A stretch of 64,000 nt of DNA from Streptomyces sp. SAI-135 (GTDB taxonomy: Bacteria > Actinomycetota > Actinomycetes > Streptomycetales > Streptomycetaceae), in assembly GCF_029893805.1 (NCBI RefSeq), contig NZ_JARXYP010000001.1:682001-746000 (forward strand). The letters are read 5' to 3'. Each line of letters starts with the position of its first letter. The stretch's first letter is position 1. A model generated the notes under the pieces. It was not told where the DNA came from. It ran no database searches and worked only from the letters and a program-made list of their open reading frames with translations. Positions 18,233 to 27,208 of this stretch are shown here, piece after piece. Position numbers and translations under genes: made by a program.

Positions 18233-19036
18233 TCAGTTCTCGCGCATGCGGGCCAAGCCCTCCAGCGCCAGTCCGTATCCGAGGAGTCCGTGCATCTGCT
18301 CCCGCAGAGTCTCGGTCACCACGGTGCGCGTGTAGCGCCTCACCAGCCGAGGCTGCTTCAGGAGTTCCGCGGCCAGTTCCTGGGCTCGTTCCAGGAGCTG
18401 GTCCTCGGGAAGGATTTCATTGACCAGGCCGAGGTCCTTCGCTTCGGCCGCTTCGATCTTCTGCCCGGTGTACAGGAAGTACCGACCGCGCGTCAGTCCC
18501 ATCAGCAGGGGCATGACGATGTGCATGCCGTCTCCGGGGACCATCCCCCCGGCGAAATGGGCGGTGTCCTGAAAGTACGTGGAATCGGTCGCGAGCACGA
18601 TGTCCGAGAGCAGCGGGATCTCGGCGTGGCGTACCGCGGGACCGTTGATCGCCGCGATCACCGGTGCCTCGATCGAGAGGAGGTTGGGGAGCAGATGCTT
18701 GCCCTCCCACAGGATCGGGTCGTAGTGGGAGGGAGTCATGCTGTTGCGGTTCGGGTGGGAGCCGGGCTTGATCGCCGGACCGCTGAAGGCGTCACCGGTG
18801 CCCGTCAGGATGATGACGTCGTTTTCACGGTCTCGCCCTACCTGTGCGAAGGCGTCCTCGAACTCGTAGTGTGCCTGCAGGCTCCACTGCAGGGGGCCGC
18901 CGTCCGTGTGGAACCGCATGGTCAGGATGCCGTCGGAGGTCCGCTCCATCGCGATGGTCTCGTAGCGGTCCTTGTACTCCTTGAACTGCGATGACGGGCG
19001 CGTGAAGTGGGTCATGCTCGAATTCGTTTCCGTCAC
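18233..19036 (-). CDS. Enoyl-CoA hydratase/isomerase family protein
   Basis: 267 residues. A crotonase-fold protein with TGTGDAFSGPA (first oxyanion strand) and AAINGPAVRHAEIPLLSDIV (second oxyanion and active-site region). The usual GGG around the oxyanion hole is replaced by NGPAVRH, so activity may differ from a standard hydratase. The GTG start at 19036 follows GGAG by about eight bases. It is the first gene of the operon that continues into the MBL and hydroxylase genes, and is divergent from the LacI regulator. Confidence 0.9.
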   Translation of the reverse strand: MTETNSSMTHFTRPSSQFKEYKDRYETIAMERTSDGILTMRFHTDGGPLQWSLQAHYEFEDAFAQVGRDRENDVIILTGTGDAFSGPAIKPGSHPNRNSMTPSHYDPILWEGKHLLPNLLSIEAPVIAAINGPAVRHAEIPLLSDIVLATDSTYFQDTAHFAGGMVPGDGMHIVMPLLMGLTRGRYFLYTGQKIEAAEAKDLGLVNEILPEDQLLERAQELAAELLKQPRLVRRYTRTVVTETLREQMHGLLGYGLALEGLARMREN

Positions 19037-19118
19037 TGTGGGCTCTCCTTTTCACCGCGTCACCGCAGGGCCTCGAGTTGCTTGGTAGGCCAGACGCTAG
19101 AAGCGCGCAACATGTCCG

Positions 19119-19130
19119 TCAAACGTTTGA
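19119..19130. promoter_or_regulatory. LacI-type operator palindrome
   Basis: TCAAACGTTTGA is a perfect 12-bp palindrome with the central CG typical of LacI-family sites. It is immediately followed by the A/T-rich TATAAAAAAT, a likely promoter element. It sits between the LacI gene (19180) and the divergent hydratase operon (19036) and is the probable site of control of both. Confidence 0.7.
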
Positions 19131-19179
19131 TATAAAAAATTCATCAGGTCGAACACCGCGGAGCCGCACGGGAGTCACC

Positions 19180-20211
19180 ATGACCAAGGGATCCAAGCCC
19201 ACGGGACCGCGAAGGCCCACCCTGGCCGACGTCGCCGCGGCGGCGGGCGTACATACGAGCCTGGTCTCGCGGGTCTTGCGCGACGATCCGCGGGGATTCG
19301 CCTCTGCCGAGACGCGAAGTCGCATCCTGGCGGCAGCGGAAGCCCTGGGATACCGCGCCAACGTCGCAGCTCGCGGACTGCGCAACGCACGCACGACCAC
19401 GCTCGGACTGCTTCTGCCCGGCTTCACCAGTCCGATGTATACGGCCCTCGCGAAAAGCGTCGAGGAGCATGCCGCCCTGAAGGGCTATGGCCTGGTCATG
19501 GGGACCCATGCGGCGGGCGACCCGCACGAAACGATCACGAACATGCTGATGCAGGGACGCGTGGACGCGATGCTCGTGGCTTCCGGGCGGATCGAAGACA
19601 AGGCACTGCGCCAGCTCGCCGAGTGGGCACCGCACCGGGTGGTGCTCCTGAACCGGCAGGTGATGGCTGTCAGAGCGAGCGTGGTCCTGCGCGACAGCGA
19701 CGCGGCGGCTCTCGCCGTGCGGCATCTCGCAGACCTGGGCCACCGGCGGATCGGCGGCGTCTTCGGACCGCCGTCCCTCGACACCATGGTTCGGCGCCTG
19801 CAGGGGTATCGGGCGGCAGTTCGCTCGACAGGGGTCGAGGCACTCACCGCCTCGTGCAAAGAGCGCGACTACGCCGCGGGCTTCAACGCCGTGCAGCGAC
19901 TCGCGGGTGGGGCGAACCCACCGACCGCGATCTTCGCGGCGACGTTTCCCATGGGTGTGGGGGCGCTGGCAGCCGCCCGGGCGATGGGCCTGACGGTTCC
20001 GGAGCAGCTCTCGGTCATTGCGCTGCATGACGACGACCTGGCCGGCTTCCTGACGCCTGCGCTCACCACCGTGGCTCTTCCGGTCAAGGAACTCGGGGTG
20101 CAGGCAGTCGAACTCGCGCTCGACATGGCGGCGGGAGGGGAACCACGAAGGATCGTGGTTCCCCAGAGCCCCGAAGTGATCGAACGCGCGTCGACGTCAG
20201 CGGTTCGATGA
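19180..20211 (+). CDS. LacI family transcriptional regulator
   Basis: 343 residues. The N-terminal helix-turn-helix is TLADVAAAAGVHTSLVSRVL with the hinge-helix region ILAAAEALGYRANVAARGL. A periplasmic-binding-protein-like effector domain follows (TTLGLLLPGF ... ALHDDDLAGFLTPALTTV). ATG 19180 has GGAG five bases before it; the longer frame from 19078 would run over the operator. It is divergent from the hydratase/MBL/hydroxylase operon and is its likely repressor. The effector is unknown, perhaps the pathway substrate. Confidence 0.93.
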   Translation: MTKGSKPTGPRRPTLADVAAAAGVHTSLVSRVLRDDPRGFASAETRSRILAAAEALGYRANVAARGLRNARTTTLGLLLPGFTSPMYTALAKSVEEHAALKGYGLVMGTHAAGDPHETITNMLMQGRVDAMLVASGRIEDKALRQLAEWAPHRVVLLNRQVMAVRASVVLRDSDAAALAVRHLADLGHRRIGGVFGPPSLDTMVRRLQGYRAAVRSTGVEALTASCKERDYAAGFNAVQRLAGGANPPTAIFAATFPMGVGALAAARAMGLTVPEQLSVIALHDDDLAGFLTPALTTVALPVKELGVQAVELALDMAAGGEPRRIVVPQSPEVIERASTSAVR

Positions 20212-20235
20212 GATCTTGACCGGCGGCGGTTCAGC

Positions 20236-20910
20236 TCACGGCTTGGTGGCATCGAGCAGGGGCATGTCCAGCCGCGCGGCGAGGTCGTCGAAGGTGGTTC
20301 CGAAGGTGTGCGTGACGCTGACCCCTTGGGACGAGATGTCGAACACGGCCAGATCGGTGTAGACGCGGTCGACACATCCCAAGCCGGTAAGGGGGTAACT
20401 GCACTCCTTCACGAGCTTCGGTGCGCCGTCCTTGGTGAAGAGGGTCATCACCACGAACACCTGCTTGGCTCCGATCGCCAGATCCATGGCCCCGCCGACA
20501 GCGGGGATGGCATCGGGTGCGCCGGTGTGCCAGTTGGCCAGGTCTCCCCGGGCGGAGACCTGATAAGCGCCCAGGACGCAGATGTCCAGGTGCCCGCCGC
20601 GCATCATGGCGAAGGAGTCCGCGTGGTGGAAGTAGGCCGCTCCCGGAAGCTCGGTGACAGGCACCTTTCCGGCATTGGTCAGGTCCGGGTCGATGTCGCT
20701 TCCCGTGGCGGCGGGGCCCATGTTCAGCATGCCGTTCTCCGTGTGCAGCACGACCCCCGAGCCAGGTGGCAGGTGGTCGGCGACGAGCGTCGGCTGGCCG
20801 ATGCCCAGGTTCACGAACGCGCCGTCCGGGATGTGCCGGGCCACCAGGGCTGCGATGTCATGCTTGCCCAGCGGGGCATTCGTGTGCGATGAACGCGTGG
20901 CGGGGTTCAT
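20236..20910 (-). CDS. pcaJ: 3-oxoadipate CoA-transferase subunit B
   Basis: 224 residues. The catalytic Glu motif of the beta subunit is present (HTENGMLNMGP), with VNLGIGQPTLVADHLP, SFAMMRGGHLDICVLGAYQV and NWHTGAPDAIPAVGGAMDLA, all close to PcaJ of the beta-ketoadipate pathway. With PcaI it moves CoA from succinyl-CoA to 3-oxoadipate. Its start overlaps the stop of pcaI by four bases. It converges on the LacI gene with 24 bases between. Confidence 0.94.
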   Translation of the reverse strand: MNPATRSSHTNAPLGKHDIAALVARHIPDGAFVNLGIGQPTLVADHLPPGSGVVLHTENGMLNMGPAATGSDIDPDLTNAGKVPVTELPGAAYFHHADSFAMMRGGHLDICVLGAYQVSARGDLANWHTGAPDAIPAVGGAMDLAIGAKQVFVVMTLFTKDGAPKLVKECSYPLTGLGCVDRVYTDLAVFDISSQGVSVTHTFGTTFDDLAARLDMPLLDATKP

Positions 20911-21578
20911 GCCGCGTCCCCTTCCTGCACCACTCGGTCGACGTAGATGCTCGGAGTGACCACGGTCTCGGGATCGATCTCACCGGTCTCGACGATCTCG
21001 CGTACCTGCGCGATCACCGTGGTCGCCGCGGTCGCCATGACCGGCCCGAAGTTGCGCGCCGTCTTGCGGTAGACGAGGTTGCCCATGCGGTCGGCGCGCT
21101 GAGCGCTGATGAGAGCCACGTCCCCCTTGATCGGATATTCGAGTACATACGTGCGCCCGTCGATCTCCCGGGTTTCCTTCCCCTCGGAGAGCAGGGTGCC
21201 CACCGCGGTGGGGCAGAAGAAGGCCCCGATGCCGGCGCCTGCGGCCCTGATCCGTTCGGCGAGGCTGCCCTGCGGCACAACCTCCAGCTCTACCTTTCCG
21301 GACCGGTAGAGCTCGTCGAACACCCAGGAGTCCGCCTGCCGCGGGAAGGAGCAGATCACCTTGCGGACGCGTCCCGCCGCGAGCAGGGCGGCGAGTCCGG
21401 TGTCACCGTTGCCCGCATTGTTGGACACCACGGTCAGGTCGCCGGCGCCCTGTCTCAGGAGCGCGTCGATCAGGGCCACCGGCATCCCGGCCATGCCGAA
21501 TCCTCCGATCAGCACGGTCGAGCCGTCCTGGACTCCGGCGACCGCTTCATCGGCGTCGGCGCACAGCTGCGTGCTCAT
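20907..21578 (-). CDS. pcaI: 3-oxoadipate CoA-transferase subunit A
   Basis: 223 residues from ATG 21578, which overlaps the thiolase stop (ATGA). The sequence VLIGGFGMAGMPVALIDALL, then SNNAGNGDTGLAALL, CSFPRQADSWVFDELYRSGK and EVVPQGSLAERIRAAGAGIG, follows the PcaI pattern almost continuously. It is the alpha subunit of the heteromeric CoA-transferase. The longer open frame upstream to 21656 is not protein-like and overlaps the thiolase. Confidence 0.94.
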   Translation of the reverse strand: MSTQLCADADEAVAGVQDGSTVLIGGFGMAGMPVALIDALLRQGAGDLTVVSNNAGNGDTGLAALLAAGRVRKVICSFPRQADSWVFDELYRSGKVELEVVPQGSLAERIRAAGAGIGAFFCPTAVGTLLSEGKETREIDGRTYVLEYPIKGDVALISAQRADRMGNLVYRKTARNFGPVMATAATTVIAQVREIVETGEIDPETVVTPSIYVDRVVQEGDAA

Positions 21579-22780
21579 CCCCGGCCCCCCGTCACGTTCT
21601 CCAGCACCACGGCAAGACCTTGGCCGACACCTATGCACAGGGCCGCGACACCCCACCGTTCACCGGACTCGCGGAGCCGATGGGCCAGAGTGCCCAGGAG
21701 CCTGCCACCGGACGCACCCAAGGGGTGGCCCAGCGCTATGGCGCCACCTTTGGTGTTGACGATGCCGGGATCCACACCCCAAGCGTCCATGCAGGCCAAA
21801 GACTGTACGGCGAATGCTTCGTTGAGCTCGACCGCGGCGACATCGGCCCAGGAGATGCCCGCATTCTTCAGCGCCTGGTTGGCTGCTTCCACGGGCGCGA
21901 ACCCGAACATCTGCGGGTCGAGCGCGGTGACGCCGCGGCCCGCGATCCGTGCGAGGGGTGCGGCCCCGATACGGGCCGCGGCGTCGGCGGAACCAAGCAG
22001 CACGGCCGAGGCCCCGTCATTGAGCGGGGAGGCATTACCGGCTGTGATGGCACCGTTCGGCCGGAAGGCGGGCTTGAGCCGGGCGAGCGTCTCGACGGTG
22101 GAGTCGGGACGGACGCCCTCATCCCGTTCGACTGCCGTGCCATCTCTTTCCGTCACTACCGGCACGATCAGGTCGTCGTAGAAGCCGGCGTTCCATGCCT
22201 GTTGAGCCAGTGTGTGGGAGCGGACCGCGAAAGCGTCCTGCCGTTCACGCGAGATGCCGAAGCGATCGACCAGCTGCTCGTTCGCCTCGCCCAGGGAAAC
22301 GGTCCACTCCTTCGGCATCCGTTTGTTGACCAGCCTCCAGCCCAGCGTGGTCGACACCGCGGTGACGTCCGCTGCGGGAAACCCGCGCGCAGGCTTGGGC
22401 AGGACCCAGGGAGCCCGGCTCATCGACTCCGCGCCGCCGGACAGCACGATGTCCACATCACCCGTCTCGATGGCACGCGAGGCGATGATGGCGGCGTCCA
22501 GCGAGGATCCGCACAGACGGTTGACCGTCGTGGCGGGAACGGAAGTGGGAAGTCCCGCGAGGAGGACGGCCATCCTGCCCAGGTTGCGGTTGTCCTCGCC
22601 CGCGCCGTTGGCGTTGCCCCAGACGACGTCGCCGATCTCAGCCGGGTCGAGCGCGGGCGTCTTGGCGAGGACCCCGCTGATGGCCCGCGCGGCGAGGTCG
22701 TCGGGCCGCACCCCGGCGAGGGCGCCCGCGTACCGTCCGAAGGGCGTTCTCGCTGCCGCATATACGTAGCTATCGGTCAT
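21575..22780 (-). CDS. pcaF: 3-oxoadipyl-CoA thiolase (PcaF type)
   Basis: 401 residues. The N-terminus YVYAAARTPFGRYAGAL and the nucleophile region TTVNRLCGSSLDA fit beta-ketoadipyl-CoA thiolases; the His and second Cys are in GHPLGASGG and LCIGVGQG. It cleaves 3-oxoadipyl-CoA to succinyl-CoA and acetyl-CoA, completing the lower beta-ketoadipate pathway with the two downstream transferase subunits. I start at ATG 22780 because it matches the family; ATG 22804 is in frame. It is divergent from the LysR gene. Confidence 0.93.
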   Translation of the reverse strand: MTDSYVYAAARTPFGRYAGALAGVRPDDLAARAISGVLAKTPALDPAEIGDVVWGNANGAGEDNRNLGRMAVLLAGLPTSVPATTVNRLCGSSLDAAIIASRAIETGDVDIVLSGGAESMSRAPWVLPKPARGFPAADVTAVSTTLGWRLVNKRMPKEWTVSLGEANEQLVDRFGISRERQDAFAVRSHTLAQQAWNAGFYDDLIVPVVTERDGTAVERDEGVRPDSTVETLARLKPAFRPNGAITAGNASPLNDGASAVLLGSADAAARIGAAPLARIAGRGVTALDPQMFGFAPVEAANQALKNAGISWADVAAVELNEAFAVQSLACMDAWGVDPGIVNTKGGAIALGHPLGASGGRLLGTLAHRLRESGERWGVAALCIGVGQGLAVVLENVTGGRG

Positions 22781-22826
22781 CCCGTCACCGTAGGAGCGGC
22801 GCATTCATCGTGTCCAACACCTAATT

Positions 22827-22842
22827 CTTATGCATTTATAAG
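22827..22842. promoter_or_regulatory. Putative LysR-type binding site
   Basis: CTTAT-N6-ATAAG is a perfect inverted repeat in the 82-base gap between pcaF and the LysR gene, with the T-N11-A character of LysR-regulator boxes. It lies 20 bases before the LysR start, which fits autoregulation and control of pcaFIJ. Confidence 0.5.
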
Positions 22843-22862
22843 GAGCTGCTATAAAAGGAGGC

Positions 22863-23747
22863 ATGGAGATCCGTCAGCTCCGCTATTTCCTCGCCGTGGC
22901 CGAGGACTGCCACTTCGGACGCGCCGCGGCCCGCCTGCACATAGCGCAACCGGCCCTGTCCCAGCAGATCAAGCAGCTGGAGGGTGAACTGGGCCTTGCC
23001 CTCTTCACCCGAACCACCCGGCATGTCGAACTCACCGAAGCCGGCCGCCGACTCGCCGACCACGCGCGGACACTCGTCGCAGGTGAGGAACGCGCGCGCT
23101 CCCACATGCACGAACTGGCAGCAGGGCGCACGGGCCGTGTCTCCGTCGGCTTCATCGGCACGGCGACCTACGACGTGCTGCCCAAGGTCGCGCGCACCGT
23201 CAAAGAACGACTCCCCGGAGTCACTCTGGATCTGCACGGGGAGGTTCTCGCGCCTCGACTCGTCGAAGGGCTGCTCAACGAGACGTACGACCTCGTGGTG
23301 GTCCGAGAGGCAGCACCCGTCGAGGACGTCCACATCACGCCGCTGCGTACCGAACCCCTCGTGGCGGTGCTTCCATCCCACCATCCACTCGCAGGCCGCA
23401 GCCGCATGGCTCTGAAAAATCTCGCCGACGAGCCCTTCGTGATCCACCCCTCACAGGCGCGATCCTCGATGTACGACCGCGTTCTCGCAGCGTGCAAACG
23501 CGCCGGCTTCGAACCCTCGCCGCTGGTGGAGGTCAGTGAGACGGCGACGCTGGTCGTGTTCGTCGCAGCGGGACACGGTGTGGCCCTGGTCCCGCAGTCG
23601 GTACGAAGTCTCCACCTGGAAGGTGTGACGTACGTGCCGTTGGCGGACGCCGAAGCAGTCGACCTCCTCCTGGTCCGCCGGACGGACCGCTTTTCCCCGG
23701 CAACGGCCCGCGTCGCTACGGTGATCGAGGAGTGTGTGCGCGATTGA
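22863..23747 (+). CDS. LysR family transcriptional regulator
   Basis: 294 residues. The N-terminal winged helix MEIRQLRYFLAVAEDCHFG ... AARLHIAQPALSQQIKQLE is classical, followed by the two-lobed effector domain. The start ATG 22863 has AAAAGGAGG directly upstream. Its divergent position to pcaF-pcaI-pcaJ suggests it regulates them, in the manner of PcaQ/CatR-type proteins responding to a pathway intermediate. Which intermediate is not visible. Confidence 0.93.
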   Translation: MEIRQLRYFLAVAEDCHFGRAAARLHIAQPALSQQIKQLEGELGLALFTRTTRHVELTEAGRRLADHARTLVAGEERARSHMHELAAGRTGRVSVGFIGTATYDVLPKVARTVKERLPGVTLDLHGEVLAPRLVEGLLNETYDLVVVREAAPVEDVHITPLRTEPLVAVLPSHHPLAGRSRMALKNLADEPFVIHPSQARSSMYDRVLAACKRAGFEPSPLVEVSETATLVVFVAAGHGVALVPQSVRSLHLEGVTYVPLADAEAVDLLLVRRTDRFSPATARVATVIEECVRD

Positions 23748-23939
23748 GCCCGGCGGCGGACCAGCCTGCGCGTGGTGCGGTCTCGCTCACCTCTTGCGCA
23801 CCGGCTGAGCAGCTGCCTTCACGGTCGGCGAGACGCTCCTGCAAAGGTGACCAAGGAGAGCTCCTCGCTCAGGCTGAAGTGTTCGCGAGGCCCCACGTCC
23901 GCGGCTCGTTGAACGGTCACCGGGCGGTCCCGGCTTCTG

Positions 23940-24536
23940 TCAGTCCTCAGGTGCAGTGGTCTGCAGCCGCGCCCACCGCGTGATGCCACCGGAGTGGTGG
24001 CGAGTGCCGTGGGCGGTGGCCAGGGCGCCGACGACCTCCAGGCCCCGGCCGTGCTCGTCATCGGAGCAGGACGAGATCCAGGGCCCTGCGTCCTCGGCGG
24101 GGCCGCCATCGCTCACGCCCACCCAGACACGGCTCCCGGCACGCTCACGGTGCAGATGCAGCGTCACCGGTGGCTGCGCATGCTCTACGGCGTTGGTGAC
24201 CAGTTCGGAGACCACCAGCAGGGCCGTGTCAGTCGCTTCTTCGCTCGTGTGCCATTCGGCCAGGACGACGGCAGCGATCTTCCGGGCGGCACGAGCTGCC
24301 TTCGGGCAGTGTGTCAGAAGCCAGCTGAAGTCATCGACCCGTGGCTGAGGAACGGGTATATGCGACGGTCCGTCCGGGGTGTTCGTTGCTTCTGCCGTAG
24401 TCGGACCGGACCGGTTCTCCGCGGCCGCGTCCGCGACAGGTGAGATGAGGTTCCCCGTCGCTGGGTACATGACGCCGACCCCTTCTTCCGCTTCCGCGTA
24501 CCCAGACACCTTCAGGCCGGCATCATTTCGGCGCAT
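23940..24536 (-). CDS. Anti-sigma-factor-type ATP-binding protein
   Basis: 198 residues. The C-terminal 130 residues form a HATPase_c_2 (RsbW-like) domain: the N-box ELVTNAVEHAQPP, the G1 box VGVSDGGPAE and the G2 region DDEHGRGLEVVGALA. Streptomyces genomes encode many such proteins, thought to bind sigma factors or anti-anti-sigma partners. ATG 24536 has AGGTAGGA close by; ATG 24470 (GAAGGGG eight bases upstream) would remove a poorly conserved N-terminus. No partner gene is adjacent. Confidence 0.88.
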   Translation of the reverse strand: MRRNDAGLKVSGYAEAEEGVGVMYPATGNLISPVADAAAENRSGPTTAEATNTPDGPSHIPVPQPRVDDFSWLLTHCPKAARAARKIAAVVLAEWHTSEEATDTALLVVSELVTNAVEHAQPPVTLHLHRERAGSRVWVGVSDGGPAEDAGPWISSCSDDEHGRGLEVVGALATAHGTRHHSGGITRWARLQTTAPED

Positions 24537-24708
24537 CAGCGGTCCTACCTACATAGCTACGCATTCCACGTACCACCGCGTGTCGACGGCGTCGCCGGTC
24601 CGATCGCACCGGCGACGCCGTGGGGACTCGAAGTCTGCCGGAGCAGCAGAGAGCCATGCCAATCGCTGTCGCCGTGTCGCGGGAGTGGGCGAGCGCCTCG
24701 AAGCGGAA

Positions 24709-25209
24709 CTACCCGGCGTCTTCTGGTCGCCAGCACAGCGCCAGCAAAAGCCCTGCCCCGACCACCCCCGCCAGGCCGATCACGAGCCCCGTCCATCCTG
24801 GCTGACCGATTCCGATCAGTCGGTCGAGCGAGATACGCCCCGGGCCGGTTCCCGCGAGACAGAGTCCCGTCGCCGCAAGCACCATCACATACTCATAGCC
24901 CTCGCCTGGCCGGAAGATGAAGAACCCGTTCTTGGCGTGGTTGATCACCCATGCGACGACCATCGTGCCGACGACGCCGGCCCCGGCAACCGGGGTGAAC
25001 AGGCCGAACACCAGCAGCGCGCCCGATGCGACCTCGACGGCGCTGGCGACAACGGCGTGCACGTAACCAGGGCGCATGCCGAGACTGGCGAACCATCCGG
25101 CCGTGCCGCGCAGTCGTCCCCCGCCGAGAATGTGGTTCAACCCATGGGCCAAGAACACCCCACCGATCACTCCACGGAGAGCCAGAAGAGCCAGGTCAGT
25201 CGATGACAT
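24709..25209 (-). CDS. DoxX family membrane protein
   Basis: 166 residues with four predicted hydrophobic segments. GVFLAHGLNHILGG and FGLFTPVAGAGVVGTMVVAW are typical of DoxX/SURF4-like proteins, which are often linked to redox or thiosulfate metabolism without a firm molecular role. It is monocistronic as far as can be seen, 172 bases upstream of the anti-sigma-type gene's start. Confidence 0.85.
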   Translation of the reverse strand: MSSTDLALLALRGVIGGVFLAHGLNHILGGGRLRGTAGWFASLGMRPGYVHAVVASAVEVASGALLVFGLFTPVAGAGVVGTMVVAWVINHAKNGFFIFRPGEGYEYVMVLAATGLCLAGTGPGRISLDRLIGIGQPGWTGLVIGLAGVVGAGLLLALCWRPEDAG

Positions 25210-25432
25210 GGCCGGACCGTAACAGCCGCATAGGCAATTGACGCCGCTTCTGGTCCACTCTGCTGAACCCTTCGCCTCGACGGTGCGCCACGGCCGTCGA
25301 CGGGTACCGGCCGCCTGTTCTACGAGCAGCGGGCATCCGTTGCTTTCGCCGTGCCATGCTTCAAGGCCACGACTTCTGCCGGTTCAGACGATGCGGCTTA
25401 CAGGCGGCCGCTCCGGCCATGACGCCATCGTG

Positions 25433-26230
25433 CTAAGCGACCTTGATGGAACCGGCGTCGACGGCCCAGTTCGCACCGATCGCACTCGGCATGGTCGGGG
25501 ATGCCAGCAGCAGCACGGCGCGGGCGATCTCGTCAGGCTCGATCATGTTGCCTGTGAGCATGCCGAGGTCTGCCGGCAGGGTCTGCAGCAGGGTGGCGTG
25601 TTCGACGCCGACCGCCTGCGCCACCTGAGACAGGTAACCGTCGTCGCCCGCGATCGCGTTGGTCCTGGTCAGAGCCGGTGACACAGTGTTGACGCGTACT
25701 CCCTGCGAGGCTATCCGCTCGGCGAGCCCCCGGGAGAACGTGGTGAGCGCCGCTTTGGCGGCCGCGTACGGCAGCGGGGTGCTGCCCGCGGCGCCGGGAC
25801 GCCGGGCGGTGTCGGAGCCTATGTTGATGATCGCGCCGCGGGCCTCGATCAAGGCGGGCAGTGCCGCCCGGATGACCCGCACGGAGGAGCTGAGATTCAG
25901 CGCGAAGACGTCCTGCCAGATGTCGTCCCCGCCGTCGAGGGCGTTGCCGAGCGAACCCTCCGGCAGGCTGCCGCCACCGGCGTTGTTGACCAGGACGTCC
26001 AAGCGCGGGTCGGTCGCCAGGACCGCCTCGACCATGCGACGGCACTCATCGGCCCTGGACAGGTCGGCGGACACGAAGGCCGCCCCGGTTGCTTCGAGTT
26101 CGGGTGTGGTGCGCCGGGACACCGCGGTGACTGACGCGCCTTCGGCGACGAAGGCTCGCACGATCGCCAGGCCGATGCCCTTGCTGGCGCCGGTCACGAG
26201 CACGCGCTTGCCGACGAGTTGTAGATCCAT
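25433..26230 (-). CDS. Short-chain dehydrogenase/reductase
   Basis: 265 residues. The cofactor loop is LVTGASKGIGLA (about 11-22), the structural NNAG is LVNNAGGG, and the catalytic pair is in PYAAAKAAL, with Ser in NIGSDTARRPG. It is a classical Rossmann-fold NAD(P)-dependent oxidoreductase. It is divergent from the TetR gene at 26461, and three TGACnnnGTCA sites lie between them, so it is the probable regulated target. Substrate unknown. Confidence 0.93.
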   Translation of the reverse strand: MDLQLVGKRVLVTGASKGIGLAIVRAFVAEGASVTAVSRRTTPELEATGAAFVSADLSRADECRRMVEAVLATDPRLDVLVNNAGGGSLPEGSLGNALDGGDDIWQDVFALNLSSSVRVIRAALPALIEARGAIINIGSDTARRPGAAGSTPLPYAAAKAALTTFSRGLAERIASQGVRVNTVSPALTRTNAIAGDDGYLSQVAQAVGVEHATLLQTLPADLGMLTGNMIEPDEIARAVLLLASPTMPSAIGANWAVDAGSIKVA

Positions 26231-26369
26231 GGTCCGTTACTCCTGTGTGTTCCGAGGCATGAGGCCTAGCACCGCACGCAGGGCCGCCTGTCTGACTCAG
26301 CGAGCCCTGGCGGAGCGATCCGGGGTGGGCGTGCGGACCATCCGTACTTCGAGATCCGCACCGCCTCCT

Positions 26370-26445
26370 TCATGTGACGTTGTCACATGAGACGACCCTA
26401 GGACTTTCATGTGACAACGTCAACCCACTCGGATGACGTCGTCAT
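26370..26445. promoter_or_regulatory. Three TGACnnnGTCA operators between SDR and TetR genes
   Basis: Site 1 at 26370-26390 is a 21-base palindrome (nine of ten pairs) centred on TGACGTTGTCA. Site 2 at 26407-26427 has TGACAACGTCA. Site 3 at 26433-26445 is a perfect palindrome, ATGACGTCGTCAT. All fit TGACnnnGTCA and lie between the divergent starts, so they are likely bound by the TetR protein at 26461. Confidence 0.68.
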
Positions 26446-26460
26446 TTGTATGATGTGGGC

Positions 26461-27066
26461 ATGGTCAGTCGTGCAGAGTCCGCCGCCGCCACCCGACGCG
26501 CCGTTCTGGACGCGGCCGCAGAACTGCTCGACGAGGGTGGTCCGGACGCGGTGACCCTGCGGGACGTGAGCGCACGGGCAGGTGTGAGTCGCGGCGCTCC
26601 CTACGGGCACTTCGCCGACAAGGACACCCTGCTCGCCGCCGTCGCCACAGAGGACTGGGAGCGCTTCAGCGACGAGATTGCCGCCCTGCGCGGCACCCCG
26701 GCCGCCAAACTCCGGGGCGCCCTCACCGCGCTTGTCTCCATCGGCCGTCACCACCCGCACCGCTACCGGCAGATGCTCGGCCCCCCGGCCGGCGAAGACC
26801 CCGGCCAGATGGTCGCCGCCTCCTGCCGCGCTCAGGAGGAATTCCTGACCCTCGTATCCCAGGTCGTCGACGAACAGGACGTGCACCGCTACGGAGGGCT
26901 GCTCTTCACCGGCGTCAGCGGGATCATCAACGCGGAACTGAGCGGCCACTTCACCACCGGGAAATGGCGCACCTCCGCCGATGCACTGGTCGACACCCTC
27001 GTCACGCTCATCGCCCACGGCCAACCCAGCGACCACATGGCCGGCGGATCTTCGCCCGCTCGCTGA
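26461..27066 (+). CDS. TetR family transcriptional regulator
   Basis: 201 residues. The HTH segment reads VTLRDVSARAGVSRGAPYGHFADKDTLLAAV. The C-terminal domain is like the TetR_C subgroup with TGVSGIINAEL. ATG 26461 is chosen; TTG 26446 is in frame and overlaps the last operator. It likely represses itself and the divergent SDR by binding the three TGACnnnGTCA palindromes. Confidence 0.92.
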   Translation: MVSRAESAAATRRAVLDAAAELLDEGGPDAVTLRDVSARAGVSRGAPYGHFADKDTLLAAVATEDWERFSDEIAALRGTPAAKLRGALTALVSIGRHHPHRYRQMLGPPAGEDPGQMVAASCRAQEEFLTLVSQVVDEQDVHRYGGLLFTGVSGIINAELSGHFTTGKWRTSADALVDTLVTLIAHGQPSDHMAGGSSPAR

Positions 27067-27208
27067 ACCCCGCCCGCCACTGTCCCGACGCGGCCAGTCC
27101 AACGGCGTCAGGGCTCGGGGCAGCAGGTGAGTTCGCCGAGCTGGTTCTCGACGGTCACCACGATCACCGGCACCCGATTCTCAGCTTCGGCCCGGTGCGC
27201 CAACCAGC

